A DNA stretch of 64,000 nt from CAYZGU01 sp964478165 (GCA_964478165.1 CAYZGU010000002.1:1-64000); one strand, 5' to 3'; positions 27,859 through 37,495 are shown, numbered from the stretch's first letter. Made by a program: numbers and translations. The notes: generated by a model from the sequence alone, not told the origin.

Positions 27859-28269
27859 GTGATACTTTTGAGCCGTAGGCAAATGCAGATAGGCTGTGCA
27901 CTATCGGTGGTTGTTTCCGTTAGCCTTATTTCCATTGATGGCGGTAATGGGGAAACCAAATGGAACGAGCTCTGGGGACATGTCAGCAATGCGGGTAAGA
28001 TGGTCATTGATTCTCTGTTTGGGGAAGCAGGATCGCTCTCAGAAGGCGTGGCACAGGTAGATCTATTCCCCAATGAGCTCGAAGCAGTCGAACTTCGCGA
28101 CCATATCAATAGAGTTTTCGTGATTGCGGCGGTTTTCTTAGGATTGGGCTACGTTATCTATCAGATACTGACGCGTTGGAAGTGGTTTAATGCGCGACAT
28201 ACCATTTTCAAAGTAGTTGCTCTTTATCTTATTGCGGTTGTAGGACTTTGTTTGCTGATACTTGCATAA
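27859..28269 (+). CDS. Small hypothetical membrane protein (GTG start)
   Basis: 136 residues. Three hydrophobic stretches: an N-terminal signal-like one (MQIGCALSVVVSVSLISI), then VFVIAAVFLGLGYVIYQIL (about residues 86-104) and VVALYLIAVVGLCLLILA at the very C-terminus, the last two joined by a short basic loop RWKWFNARH. The middle 50 residues are acidic and hydrophilic, probably periplasmic. The start is GTG, chosen because GGAGGT (27844-27849) lies nine bases before it. The family is not recognised. It is isolated, so its role cannot be inferred from neighbours. Confidence 0.6.
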   Translation: MILLSRRQMQIGCALSVVVSVSLISIDGGNGETKWNELWGHVSNAGKMVIDSLFGEAGSLSEGVAQVDLFPNELEAVELRDHINRVFVIAAVFLGLGYVIYQILTRWKWFNARHTIFKVVALYLIAVVGLCLLILA

Positions 28270-28614
28270 TTTTAGCTGATCGGTAATGCTTTGATTCTTA
28301 GCCCCTTTCCACTTCCAAAAACCCATCTAGACTCAAGATTTAACTTGCCAAAATCCTAGGTTCAAATCCCGGAGCGAATCTCGCTCAATATTGCCTTCTC
28401 AGAAGCTATTTAAACACCCCTGATGCCGGAAATTTTGTTTTGGGGTTGTGCGGATCGGAGATGTCAAAAAACAATTGTGTACATCGAAGCATCGGTGCTT
28501 TCGATGAGGATTGTATCCTTCGCAATTTCGCGCGTCATTTGCCTGTGTTTGTGTTTTCCTATATTTCTGCTAATTTGTTCAAGAAGAGCAGGACGCAAAA
28601 TTGCTGTGTTTAAA
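28270..28614. other. Gap with a tRNA-T-arm-like motif only
   Basis: GGTTCAAATCCC near 28361 resembles a tRNA T-loop but no acceptor, D or anticodon arms fit around it. No gene is seen. Confidence 0.4.
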
Positions 28615-28965
28615 CTATTGGTATTTTAGAAACGATGCAGCTATTTGACTTACACTGCCTCTGCTACTACCAATGGGTATATGTGATTGGCCAAGTCCTG
28701 TTATCAAAATCGCATCTGCCCCTTTCTTCTGAGCTTCGTTGATTAGTTTTTTTTGAATTTTGTCATTGGGTGCCCACAAATTTCCAGTGCCCAGAGCGTG
28801 TCCTATTATCGTATAATCCGCTTTTATTTCTTCTTTAGACAAATATAAATCGACGGTCGTAGTTGAATCAAAGGAATTTCCGACATAATTTACACCTGTG
28901 CATCCCACGGTATGTATTGCTAGAAGTATAAGCACACTGGTCAAGTAAAAATGTCTGCTGTACAT
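28615..28965 (-). CDS. Small outer-membrane-type lipoprotein
   Basis: 116 residues. A signal peptide (YLTSVLILLAIHT) ends in a lipobox VGC at about residue 22, so the mature protein starts with a lipid-modified Cys. The mature part contains VDLYLSKEEIKADYTIIGHA and KKLINEAQKKGADAILITG, a pattern seen in short bacterial lipoproteins of unknown function that carry an alpha/beta fold with a GADA turn. AAGGAG stands nine bases before the ATG. Residue 2 after the Cys is Thr, not Asp, which favours outer-membrane sorting. Function unknown. Confidence 0.75.
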   Translation of the reverse strand: MYSRHFYLTSVLILLAIHTVGCTGVNYVGNSFDSTTTVDLYLSKEEIKADYTIIGHALGTGNLWAPNDKIQKKLINEAQKKGADAILITGLGQSHIPIGSSRGSVSQIAASFLKYQ

Positions 28966-29435
28966 GATGTTACTCCTTTTGTTTTAAGCAGTTAGAAAAG
29001 AATTGGTAAAGGAAGTATACACTATTAACCTGGAAGCTGGACAGTTCTGTGAAATACCATGTGGACAGATGCATAGGTGATTCTCAGATCACGTTGTGTG
29101 GTCAAGGATGGTGGAAAACCGAGAACAATCATGTAGAATGCTTGGTTAAACGAGCGAAAACATGTACGTCAGGACATTCTTGTGCGGTTTCGGTTCGCAG
29201 TCCACTCAGTGACAAAGGATCTGTCAGGCTCGCTGCACGGAATCGTTGTGGGTCCAGTCGGTGGTGCAAACCAGTACATAAGAATCTGATGCTGAAGTTG
29301 GAAACAACGAGTATTCCATTTTCCAGGGACAACGCTTTGGTGTAGGTGTAGATAAATAAGCCGGTGAGTAAACATCTCGGTAGTATTTCACCATGTGTGC
29401 CTTGGGTGGGCTAGCGCCAGTTTCTAACTTTGTAT
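28966..29435. other. Gap without a recognised gene
   Basis: About 470 bases upstream of the lipoprotein and downstream of the flavin oxidoreductase. No gene recognised. Confidence 0.5.
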
Positions 29436-30512
29436 TTAAATAGTTGGTAGTGCAGGTACGACCTCCTTGGCCAATAACTCCATGGATCTCACCCATTTTT
29501 CCTTGTTATCCCAGTCGTGAGCCATCATTAGTAGTGTGTCGAAGCCACCGCTGATCTCCCACAATTGTTGCAATTGATGGATACATGAGTCTACATCACC
29601 GACGATGCACAAGTTTTTCAATATGTATTCTAGTGTTACCTCGCTATCGGGGAGGTCCTGGTCATGTTTCATTACGTGGAGCATGTTCAGCGATTTAAGA
29701 ACGTCGATTAGATATTCAAACGAATCAGCGAAGCTGCCATTCATCGTGTGGTTCCACGCCTCTTCGTTCGATTCACCGACATAAATGTTGCGGGCTACTC
29801 GCCAGATAGAGGGTTGAGGAACGGATAAACTGCTTTCCTCGGCGCCGGCGCAGTATGTTTTCCAATGTTGAAGAACTGTGTTCGCTGGAACGAGGTTCGT
29901 GCTGATGGGAATGTAACCGCGCTGTCCGGCCATACGGGCGGCTCGTGAGGTGCCCTGGACCATGCTCATTGCGATCGGTGGATGGGGCTGCTGGTATGGT
30001 TTGAGTAATGTACCGATTCCATGTTTGTGGTTGGGGTTTTCCATTTTGATATGCCAGAAATTTCCTTGGAAGTCGAACGGAGCGTCAGTTTGCCATAGCT
30101 TAAGAATCATATCGATGGCCTCAACAGTCATGAGCCCTTGTGTCTTGGGATCTGGCAGATCGAATAACTCCCAATCGGTCGGTACTCCGCCCTGCCCAAA
30201 ACCACAATTTAGACGACCATGAGAGAGGTGATCTAAAAAAGCGAGACGAACAGCGACATTGACTGGATGGTGCTGAGTGAGAATTGAAACACCCGTGCCG
30301 AATCGCACGTGTTTGGTGCGTGGTAGTACGTTGGAGATGAACACGTCGTTCGCCGGAATTGGCTCCCAAGCTAGGGTATGGTGCTGACCGACCCATATCT
30401 CAGAGAACCCTAGCTCGTCAGCACGAACTACTAGTTCAATGTCTTCCTCAAAGCATTGTGTTCGATTTTTTCTTGGTGAGTGCAACGGCATCATGAATAT
30501 TCCCAACTTCAT
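29436..30512 (-). CDS. LLM-class (luciferase-like) flavin-dependent oxidoreductase
   Basis: 358 residues with the bacterial-luciferase TIM barrel: MKLGIFMMPLHSPRKN at the start, ADELGFSEIWVGQHHT, FGTGVSILTQHHPVNVA, LDHLSHGRLNCGFGQGG, and CIVGDVDSCIHQL near the end, the usual layout of LLM monooxygenases that use FMNH2 to oxidise a small molecule. AGGAG lies eight bases before the ATG. The insertion around residue 165 (GTLLKPYQQPHPPIAMS) is typical for the subgroup acting on alkanals or small aromatic or sulfur compounds, but the substrate cannot be given. It stands alone in a large gap on both sides. No flavin reductase partner is nearby. Confidence 0.9.
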   Translation of the reverse strand: MKLGIFMMPLHSPRKNRTQCFEEDIELVVRADELGFSEIWVGQHHTLAWEPIPANDVFISNVLPRTKHVRFGTGVSILTQHHPVNVAVRLAFLDHLSHGRLNCGFGQGGVPTDWELFDLPDPKTQGLMTVEAIDMILKLWQTDAPFDFQGNFWHIKMENPNHKHGIGTLLKPYQQPHPPIAMSMVQGTSRAARMAGQRGYIPISTNLVPANTVLQHWKTYCAGAEESSLSVPQPSIWRVARNIYVGESNEEAWNHTMNGSFADSFEYLIDVLKSLNMLHVMKHDQDLPDSEVTLEYILKNLCIVGDVDSCIHQLQQLWEISGGFDTLLMMAHDWDNKEKWVRSMELLAKEVVPALPTI

Positions 30513-32210
30513 GGTCTCATCTCCTACGAATTGGTTTCAAAACATAATTGTGTGAGGATCAATGTTAAATCTCGATGTGGCTGCTAACTAGTAGCCTCAT
30601 TTGGTGGTAAATTGATTCTGTTTTATGGTCCGAACGGTGGGGCCGGGAGACAAATACTGCCTGAGATTTCCGTATTTCACTCCGTAGTGCCAAGGCTGGT
30701 TTTGAAGAAGCCTTCCAACCTGATTTGGAAGTAGTGTATCATATTCTTACCGGCTGATCGAGAACTTCTTGTGGTAGAAAAAACTGAGATGGGGAGAGTG
30801 CAAATAGCCGGAGAAAGCTAATCGGCCCATGTATGACGAAGCATAGAGCCCAATCATGGTAAACAGTTGGCGAACAGAAGATGGTTGTGAAAAGTTACGC
30901 GGCATTTTTCGCATTGGAACTGTCCGCCTGTATCTTGTGCAGCAATTGTGAACTTTCACAATTATAGTTGTGTTCTGGTGCTGATTTCTTCCAAGAGGTT
31001 CACATTATGGAGTGTTGCGAAGATAGTAGAACATCAGGAGTGAGTCAGTTGCGATTATCAACGTTCTCAGAGGGAGTTTTAACAGAGGTGCCATTGGCGC
31101 TGGTAATCTGGTGTTGGTTTGGGTGGTCATGCTGGAAGGTTGCCCTTGGTTTTGTACAAAGATCTCATAATCGTCCAGAAAACAGGAATTGGTAGGAACG
31201 CGTACTGTGTCTATGGAGTTAATGCTCAGTGCTGAAAAGGCGTGATGCTGCTGAGTCGAAAAAGAGATCTCTCATGAAGTCAAGAATGCTTAGGGGACTG
31301 GAATGTCAAAGATCTCGTTACGGTTTGTATCTCCATACTGAGTGCTGGCAAGCTTATGGAATTCGACCGTAGGTACAATGCGCGATTTTGAAAATATGAA
31401 TCTGTCCATGACTCCCTTGGCGATATCTGGATATTTCTATATGAAATTTCCAATGAGGACCTCAATAAGAATTAGAAAATCGGCGAATTAATCGGTCATC
31501 GTTTCGCACACTGTCTGAACTCTATGCATGACATGTGCGATAAGAGATTTCCATCTGCATGGAGTCATGATGACGGCTATTCATTCTCACAGTCTAGCTG
31601 GGCAATGACGTGGTTTCGGAATGGGTCTTTCAGGCGAGGCTAATACGTTTTACGGAGCCAAGTTCGTTCGACAAGAATTGCCCCTGTGCTGTAGATCCAG
31701 TCAGCTGTCCGTGATTACGTGTAACCTTAGACCTTCTGTTAAGAAGATTAGGTCCGAAATGCTGGTATGGTCTCCTATATGCAGAGCCATCGTCGATAGG
31801 AGTTCTCTTTGGGAAAGACTTCGATAATCAGGAAAAAGCACTGTTGCTCGGATTGGACTTGGCTAGTATGAAGCGGTGAGGGGAAAGATGCTTTCCCTCT
31901 TAAAACTCCCTCCGTATCACGTGAATACGTACTCGTCAGACGACTGTAGAAAAAGATCAACAAATAAGACGCCTCGGAGAAGAACGGTGCGTCTCTTTAC
32001 TCCATTTGGTTAACACTTTCGCAACGGCAGCTTGCCAGGTTTAATTTCCTTTGCGTGAAAAAGTTGCCTTTAGCACTGGCATTAGGCTCCCGTTGAGGAC
32101 ATGAGCTGTGACGAAACTGCTAGCCCCATTTGGCTGTTCCACTTTTCCCTAAGCACGTGACAAACTTGCGGGTCTATCAACCTGGACTAACAACCTACGC
32201 CTTGACATGC
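30513..32210. other. 1.7-kb gap without a recognised gene
   Basis: The largest empty stretch of the window together with 61999-63448. Short frames are present but none has a start signal and recognisable product. May contain a fully decayed gene. Confidence 0.45.
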
Positions 32211-33464
32211 TCATCGGTGTTTCGAGCGGCGACGAGCGTTATTCTTCCCTTTGTTGCTGAGGGCTTGCTTTTGTCTAATCTGTGACAATGCCTTTTGTGG
32301 AGGTTTCGTAGGGTGCTTCTGTGACAGAATTTCCGGTATAAAACTACCGTAATTAAAATTGGGCAAGCGCCGCTGTTCGATCTGGGAACCCAACTGTTTT
32401 TCAAGATCTCGTATTATCTGTTCATCCGCTTGTCCCACAAACGTGAAAGCTTCACCAGACTGATGAGCGCGACCAGTTCGGCCGATGCGGTGCGTGTAGG
32501 CGTCAACAGTGTCGGGCATATCGAAATTGATAACATGTGATATTTGTGATATGTCTATGCCACGCGCGGCAACATCAGTGGCAGTGAGCAGGTCGTATTT
32601 TCCATCGCGAAAGCCATTTATCGCTCTCTGGCGCTGATTTTGGGACATATTACCCTGCAGCGCTGTTACTCGATGGCCATGCTTTTGCAAGTTACGTGCA
32701 AGGTTGCGGGCTCGAAACTTGGTATTGGTAAAGATTAAGACACGACCGGTAGGTGTTTGTTCCAGCAGAGCTAGCAAGAGTTCTTCTTTTAAACGATGGT
32801 GCACTGGATAAAGCGCGTGTGTAACAGTTTCAACGGGGGCGATTTTGCCGATTTGAATGGTAATCGGGTTTCTAAGGAGGTTATCTACCAGCGTGCGAAT
32901 TTCCTTAGGCATTGTGGCTGAGAAGAAGAGCATCTGGCGTTCGACCGGTAGTAGCTTGAGGATACGACGGATATCGGGCAGGAAGCCCATGTCGCACATC
33001 CGATCGGCTTCGTCCAGCACCAAAATCTCAACGGTGGATAGATTAATCTCTTTATTGGATACGAGGTCGAGTAGGCGACCAGGACACGCCACAACAATCT
33101 CTACACCACGTTTAAGTCGCAAGACTTGAGAAGCCTTATTCACTCCACCATAAACAGGTACACTGCGCGCTTTGGTATTTTGGCCAAGGTCAAGACCCAT
33201 CTGGTAGATCTGTTCAGCAAGTTCGCGTGTGGGAGCCACAATGAGGGCACGCACCCGACGGAGTGGCCCTGTGGTTAGGCGCTGAAGAATGGGCAACATA
33301 AAGGCCGCGGTTTTGCCTGTGCCGGTCTGTGCTAAACCCATCACATCACGCCCTTCGAGTGCCATGGGGATGACTTTTTCTTGGATTGGGGTGGGCGTGG
33401 TGTAACCGACTGCGGTAATTCCGTCGACGATGCGCGAATCAAAAGAAAATTTGTCAAAATTCAC
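32211..33464 (-). CDS. rhlE: DEAD-box RNA helicase, RhlE type (GTG start)
   Basis: 417 residues. All core motifs are visible: Q motif GYTTPTPIQ, motif I AQTGTGKTAAF, PTRELAEQ, GG-TPGR-like VVACPGRLLD, DEADRM, FFSATMP, LIFTNTKFRARNL, ATDVAARGIDI and HRIGRTGRAHQSG. A short basic C-terminal tail (SNKGKNNARRRSKHR) is typical of RhlE/SrmB-like proteins that help ribosome assembly and RNA turnover. The start is GTG (33464) with AAGGAG seven bases upstream. It follows the HpcH/HpaI aldolase gene by 22 bases and may be co-transcribed with it, an odd pairing with no evident functional link. Whether it is the true RhlE orthologue or another DEAD-box paralogue cannot be decided here. Confidence 0.85.
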   Translation of the reverse strand: MNFDKFSFDSRIVDGITAVGYTTPTPIQEKVIPMALEGRDVMGLAQTGTGKTAAFMLPILQRLTTGPLRRVRALIVAPTRELAEQIYQMGLDLGQNTKARSVPVYGGVNKASQVLRLKRGVEIVVACPGRLLDLVSNKEINLSTVEILVLDEADRMCDMGFLPDIRRILKLLPVERQMLFFSATMPKEIRTLVDNLLRNPITIQIGKIAPVETVTHALYPVHHRLKEELLLALLEQTPTGRVLIFTNTKFRARNLARNLQKHGHRVTALQGNMSQNQRQRAINGFRDGKYDLLTATDVAARGIDISQISHVINFDMPDTVDAYTHRIGRTGRAHQSGEAFTFVGQADEQIIRDLEKQLGSQIEQRRLPNFNYGSFIPEILSQKHPTKPPQKALSQIRQKQALSNKGKNNARRRSKHR

Positions 33465-33486
33465 TGAAGTACTCCTTGGAATCCGG

Positions 33487-34269
33487 CTATTTTCCGGTGG
33501 GGTTATCTCGGATAAGTTCGAGGTTTTGCTTCAACGCTTGCGCACCATAGTCCAAAGGATTTCCCACGCTGACAAAGCGATAGCCCCACAGAATCTTTTC
33601 TTGGGCTTCCGCGGTGTTCCCAACGAGAGTTGCGGGGACAATACTGGTGTCCTTGAGCCGTTGGGGTACATCACGTAGGATGTCTTGAACTTCAGTGTCA
33701 CGAGTTTCGCCAATCTTGCCGAGCGAAGCGGAGAGATCCGTCGGGCCGACGAAAAGCACGTCAACACCGGGAACTTTCTTAATAGTGTCGATGTTTTCGT
33801 AGGCACGTTGGCTTTCTATCTGCAGTACTAATACCGTTTCCTCATTGGCAGTTCTGATGACTTGGCTTGTGTCTTCTCCGGCAATTCTTGGCCACATTGG
33901 CGATACACCCCTCCTTCCTTGGGGCGCATACCGAGCGTACTGTACGGCTTGTTCGGCTTCTTCTGGAGTGTCGATCTGAGGCACCATCACCGCAACGGCG
34001 CCGGTATCGTAAGCCTTCTTAATGAGGGCCGGATCGTTCCAGGCCACCCGTACTAAGGGCGCCACGCCCCTTTGACGGGCGAGGACGGGTATGGCGCCCA
34101 GTGCCTCGGTAGAAAATGGGGCATGCTCGGTGTCAATCCAGAGGAAATCTGGCTGTACCTCCTGAACATCGAGGATGGTTGCCAGTACCCATAGGTCAGG
34201 CGCTGGTAGAACAGTGCCCAATACAAGTTGACCTCTTGTGAGTTTTTGTTTGAGAGGATTGGGATACAT
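33487..34269 (-). CDS. HpcH/HpaI-family aldolase
   Basis: 260 residues from the ATG with GGAG six bases upstream (a longer start at 34287 lacks a ribosome binding site). Class II pyruvate-type aldolase/citrate-lyase-beta barrel: LWIDTEHAPFSTE holds the metal-binding Glu and the catalytic His segment, VRVAWNDP, then GAVAVMVPQIDTPEEA, RYAPQGRRGV, and VLQIESQRAYENID with the second metal Glu, and VLFVGPTDLSASLG with the metal Asp. Such enzymes cleave 4-hydroxy-2-oxo-acids to pyruvate (or pyruvate analogues) and an aldehyde, often in aromatic or sugar-acid catabolism. No pathway partner is adjacent; the next gene downstream is a DEAD-box helicase. Confidence 0.9.
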   Translation of the reverse strand: MYPNPLKQKLTRGQLVLGTVLPAPDLWVLATILDVQEVQPDFLWIDTEHAPFSTEALGAIPVLARQRGVAPLVRVAWNDPALIKKAYDTGAVAVMVPQIDTPEEAEQAVQYARYAPQGRRGVSPMWPRIAGEDTSQVIRTANEETVLVLQIESQRAYENIDTIKKVPGVDVLFVGPTDLSASLGKIGETRDTEVQDILRDVPQRLKDTSIVPATLVGNTAEAQEKILWGYRFVSVGNPLDYGAQALKQNLELIRDNPTGK

Positions 34270-34488
34270 TGTTTTCTCCATATGCATTAAGGAATTGGTT
34301 CAACGCGCACCTGGAACGAGAAAAGACCTCCGTTTTCGACGGCCAAGTGCGGTAGAACTAGATGATTCGTAAGTTGTGACAGGCCTGAGGTACTTCCCCA
34401 GACCACTGCGGTATCCAACTTCTCTCCGAAAACGAGACGGCTCAACCCACTAAGGACAAGGTGCTTAGGGCAGATCAGCTCCTTTCAA

Positions 34489-35490
34489 CTAGTGAAAAAA
34501 CATAGTCTTTCGAAGCGAATGGTGGAGATTAAAATCTTCGCAGAACTTGGACTTCATCGTTCCCCAGGAAGATTTTAACTTATCGAGAGGCTCCACTCTC
34601 CTTGCAAAACGGGAATCAAACCAATCTGGGTGCTTGTCAGCTTTGGGATTCTTTGTCAGGTTGACTGGATTTTTCCCATTGGCATCCATGACGTAGATTT
34701 CATAGTTCCCACTTCGCGAGGACTCGAAGGCGATTTTTTGCCCATTAGGAGACCACGCTGGGGAGAGGTCCGGCGCAAGATGATCGGTTAGGTTAACTTC
34801 CCTTCCCCCATTGGCATCCATGATGTAGATGTCAAGATTCCCATGCCGAGTGGATTCGAAGGCGATCCTTCGCCCATCAGGAGACCACTCGGGAGAGAGG
34901 TGAGAGGTAGGTCGTTCTGTCAGCTTGATTGGGTTTTCACCGTTTGCATCCATGAGGTAGATTTTTGGTAATGGCGGTGGAAATTCTTGAGCGTTCCCAT
35001 CCCGAGTGGAGTGGAACGCGATATGTTTGCCGTCAGGCGACCACGACGGGGAGTGGTCAGATGCAGGATGGTTTGTCTGGTTGGTTTGGTTTTTCCCATT
35101 AGTCTGCATGACGAAGATGTCAGCGTTTCCATTCCGCGTGGAGTGGAATGCGATGTGTTTGCTGTCAGGAGACCATGCTGGAGCGTCGTCAGGTACTAGA
35201 CTATTTGTTAACCGACGTGTATTTTTCCCATTGGCATCCATGACATAGATTTCCTTGTTCCCGTCCCGATTGGAAACAAAAGCGATTTCCTGGCCGTTAG
35301 GAGACCAAGATGGAGCGTCGTCACTTGCTCTATTGTTTGTTAATCTGCGTACATTTTCCCCGTTGCCGTCCATGATGTAAATTTCCTTATTTCCATCCCG
35401 AAGGGAAACGAAGGCGATTCTTTTACGTGCTTGTGCTGTGCCACTCAACACCAAGAACAATGTTAACATCGCAGATACGAACTTTTTCAT
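34489..35490 (-). CDS. Exported TolB-like WD40/PD40 beta-propeller
   Basis: 333 residues from the ATG with AGAGGAA upstream. A signal peptide (KKFVSAMLTLFLVLSGTAQA) leads into a series of about seven 43-residue blades of the PD40/TolB type, with the repeated pattern RLTN..ASD-APSWSPNG-EIAFVS-RDGN-EIYVMDANG. The DNA of the blades is also similar, giving tandem repeats of about 129 bases. TolB-like propellers are periplasmic protein- or peptide-binding modules; here no Tol genes are near, so this is not TolB itself but one of the stand-alone TolB-like proteins common in this group. The final 40 residues leave the propeller pattern. Confidence 0.85.
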   Translation of the reverse strand: MKKFVSAMLTLFLVLSGTAQARKRIAFVSLRDGNKEIYIMDGNGENVRRLTNNRASDDAPSWSPNGQEIAFVSNRDGNKEIYVMDANGKNTRRLTNSLVPDDAPAWSPDSKHIAFHSTRNGNADIFVMQTNGKNQTNQTNHPASDHSPSWSPDGKHIAFHSTRDGNAQEFPPPLPKIYLMDANGENPIKLTERPTSHLSPEWSPDGRRIAFESTRHGNLDIYIMDANGGREVNLTDHLAPDLSPAWSPNGQKIAFESSRSGNYEIYVMDANGKNPVNLTKNPKADKHPDWFDSRFARRVEPLDKLKSSWGTMKSKFCEDFNLHHSLRKTMFFH

Positions 35491-35644
35491 GAAGAATATT
35501 CCTCTAACACATGAGAGTGTTTTGATGCTTGCTCTATGGTCCAGTGATTGTCTTTGCCTCCGCCTTATCAAGTCCTCACGCTATTCAAGACGGGTTAAAC
35601 TTACGGCAGTGTATCTGGGTGTAGAACGAAAATTCTGACTGGGC

Positions 35645-35683
35645 CACTCATAAAATGGTCAATGGTTGCTCATTTTATGAGTG
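35645..35683. terminator. Perfect 13-bp hairpin
   Basis: CACTCATAAAATG (35645-35657) and CATTTTATGAGTG (35671-35683) pair perfectly around a 13-base loop. It lies just after the end of the minus-strand PhyH gene (stop at 35737), so it could end that transcript, although no long U run follows. Confidence 0.5.
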
Positions 35684-35694
35684 TGTGCCCGAGG

Positions 35695-35712
35695 CGGGAC
35701 ACATGTGTCCCG
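35695..35712. repeat. 18-bp perfect palindrome
   Basis: CGGGACACATGTGTCCCG is a perfect palindrome 12 bases from the hairpin at 35645. It may be part of the same terminator or a protein binding site before the TolB-like gene. Confidence 0.6.
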
Positions 35713-35736
35713 GGTGTGGTGTGTTACATCGTTCGC

Positions 35737-36576
35737 TCAACCTCGTGAGGGCTCTTCCCTTAGTCTTTTTTGTCGCTCAGTTAGTTCGGCGAGATGGGTG
35801 TCATTAGCCATCACTTGTTCCAAATGTACCATTCGCTCTGGTCCTGCTGTGTGGAGCATCGCATCACCATGAATGCGATCAATCCAGAATCGGGCTTCAC
35901 CACCAAGCGCGGCTCGCAGTTCCTCGAGTCGGTCATCGGGATAGCGGCGGGAGAAGTTCATCGTGTACATGCGTCTTTTCTCTGATCCGCCGAACGCGGC
36001 GTGTTTAAGGTTGTGGTTGAAGACGACGATGTCACCAGGCACCGTTTCGAGAGCTTTAGCTGGAATCTCGTTGCCGTGTAGTCCCCAAATTTCTCTACTT
36101 TTTCGAATGCTGTGTTCAATAGCGTCGGCATAAGTCTCTCCGGCGCGGTGGCTTCCGGGAATTACTCTCAAGGCACCAGTGTCATGTGTTAAAGGATCAA
36201 GGTAGAAGGCGATTTTGATACTCAATACGCGTGTGCTAGCGTAGCCGTCGGAGTGCCAGGGCGTGTCGCCGGCGTAGAAGTTACCATCGCCGCTTGTATA
36301 GTTGAAGTCCTCACCGCAGATGCTGGCAGCAATGTCGTGGATCCGCGGATCGTCTAAGAATGAACTGAGATATTCGCTCTGGTCCGGAAACGGAAAAATG
36401 CAGGAACGAGACGTATCATCATGCGGTTTGCCGTTGTGGCCGCCACCATGCGAAGTCCAGACAGATTCAAACTCTTCTACGATTTTCTGGATGTTCCCAG
36501 TTAGCAAGCCTGGAAAATATAGATAACCGAACGTGTCGAAGAAGGTCATCTGTTTCTCAGTAAGGCGCGTTGACAT
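35737..36576 (-). CDS. PhyH-family Fe(II)/2-oxoglutarate dioxygenase
   Basis: 279 residues and a close paralogue of the 15864-16697 protein. WHSDGYAS near residue 107 holds the metal His and Asp; HNLKHAAFGGSEKRRM has the distal His and the Arg for 2-oxoglutarate; HDTGALRVIPGSHRAG is the usual middle segment. GGAGATGAACTTAA precedes the ATG, a workable ribosome binding site. The C-terminal part (RMVHLEQVMAND) also matches its paralogue. Role in small-molecule hydroxylation is inferred; the two copies may act on related substrates. Confidence 0.9.
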   Translation of the reverse strand: MSTRLTEKQMTFFDTFGYLYFPGLLTGNIQKIVEEFESVWTSHGGGHNGKPHDDTSRSCIFPFPDQSEYLSSFLDDPRIHDIAASICGEDFNYTSGDGNFYAGDTPWHSDGYASTRVLSIKIAFYLDPLTHDTGALRVIPGSHRAGETYADAIEHSIRKSREIWGLHGNEIPAKALETVPGDIVVFNHNLKHAAFGGSEKRRMYTMNFSRRYPDDRLEELRAALGGEARFWIDRIHGDAMLHTAGPERMVHLEQVMANDTHLAELTERQKRLREEPSRG

Positions 36577-36930
36577 TTAAGTTCATCTCCTTTTTCTTCG
36601 CCAATGTTGAAAGGTTATGGCTAATCTACTAACAACTTTGCCATACTGTGGAAAAGTGTACTTAAATATAGCGGCTGGCGAATCATCGTTTTGAGTCCGG
36701 GTATTCCAGATCCTGTAGTCCGTGATTCCAGTTGTCGGTGCGGTTGTCGAGAATCCTAAAAGATTAAAATCTCAACTTCACCTTTTCCTGACAACGGTGC
36801 TCATCAAGCTTAGTGCTGGTTCTCATGTAAAATGTTCCGTGACAAAGCAATAAGTGTGGATCAGATCTTGGCAAGCATTCTGAATTGGTCCCTGCGATCT
36901 TCTTAGTCTTCTCGGCCATGTGTTCTGTTG

Positions 36931-36958
36931 ATACAATCCACAAGTTTGTGGATTGTAT
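36931..36958. repeat. 28-bp palindrome (13-bp arms)
   Basis: ATACAATCCACAA and TTGTGGATTGTAT are perfect inverted arms separated by only GT. Immediately followed by a second, longer inverted repeat (36961-37011). Located in the gap between the PhyH and glyoxalase-fold genes (36577-37078), which contains no recognised gene. Confidence 0.75.
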
Positions 36959-36960
36959 TC

Positions 36961-37011
36961 GAACGTGGAGGATTACGGTCTGATGGAATTGACCGTAATT
37001 CTCCACGGTTC
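36961..37011. repeat. 20-bp near-perfect inverted repeat
   Basis: GAACGTGGAGGATTACGGTC and GACCGTAATTCTCCACGGTTC pair with one mismatch and one bulged base around the ten-base loop TGATGGAATT. Two bases separate it from the preceding palindrome, making an 81-base doubly folded element. Could be tandem terminators for the glyoxalase-fold gene or a REP/MITE-like repeat. Confidence 0.75.
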
Positions 37012-37078
37012 TAGAGGTGATTCAGACACGCCCTTCCATGTGCGCGACGTTCTCGCTGGGTGCGGATTTGCCAGTTTC

Positions 37079-37420
37079 TTACGAAAAATGTATCCAGTGT
37101 CCGTCAGGATCTTGAAAACTCAGACTTGGCCCTCGTTGTGTGAGTGGAATATTCTTCTGACGCAGTGTGTCAAGTACTCCTTCTTCGGTCCCAGCGGTTA
37201 GTTTGAATGCAAGATGATGAACACCGTCGCCAATTTGATTTGAATCGGATGTTTGAAATAATGCAAGCACTTCTCCGTTGGGCATACGCAAAAAGACGTG
37301 ATTTCCCGCATCACCAGCCCTTTCCAATCCCAAATGAGTTATGTACCAATCGGCGGATTTTCGCACATCGCTCACCCAGATAGCAACATGATCGAAACCT
37401 TGTACTTCCACCCGTGTCAA
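37079..37420 (-). CDS. Glyoxalase/VOC-fold protein (TTG start)
   Basis: 113 residues, one complete VOC (vicinal oxygen chelate) fold of two beta-alpha-beta-beta-beta modules. FDHVAIWVSDVRKSADWY carries the first metal His, HVFLRMPNGEVLALFQ the first module's end, GVHHLAFKLTAG the second His, and FQDPDGHWIHFS the Glu-equivalent end (here DPDGHWIHF). The start is TTG at 37420, chosen because GGGAGGTG lies seven bases upstream. VOC proteins include glyoxalase I, extradiol dioxygenases and fosfomycin/bleomycin resistance proteins, so the reaction is uncertain. Downstream are two large palindromes. Confidence 0.8.
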   Translation of the reverse strand: MTRVEVQGFDHVAIWVSDVRKSADWYITHLGLERAGDAGNHVFLRMPNGEVLALFQTSDSNQIGDGVHHLAFKLTAGTEEGVLDTLRQKNIPLTQRGPSLSFQDPDGHWIHFS

Positions 37421-37495
37421 TCTCTTTCACCTCCCGTCTTTTAAGATACTAATAGATTTTATCACATTTTTGTCGATGCGGCCAGATGTGTTTGT

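Noticed and set aside
28340..28400. tRNA-like T-arm (GGTTCAAATCCC)
   Set aside because: No matching acceptor stem, D arm or 7-base anticodon loop could be built around it; at most a tRNA fragment.
34640..35440. Tandem DNA repeats that might be a CRISPR-like or satellite array
   Set aside because: The roughly 129-base periodicity follows the codons of TolB-like propeller blades and has no conserved spacer structure.
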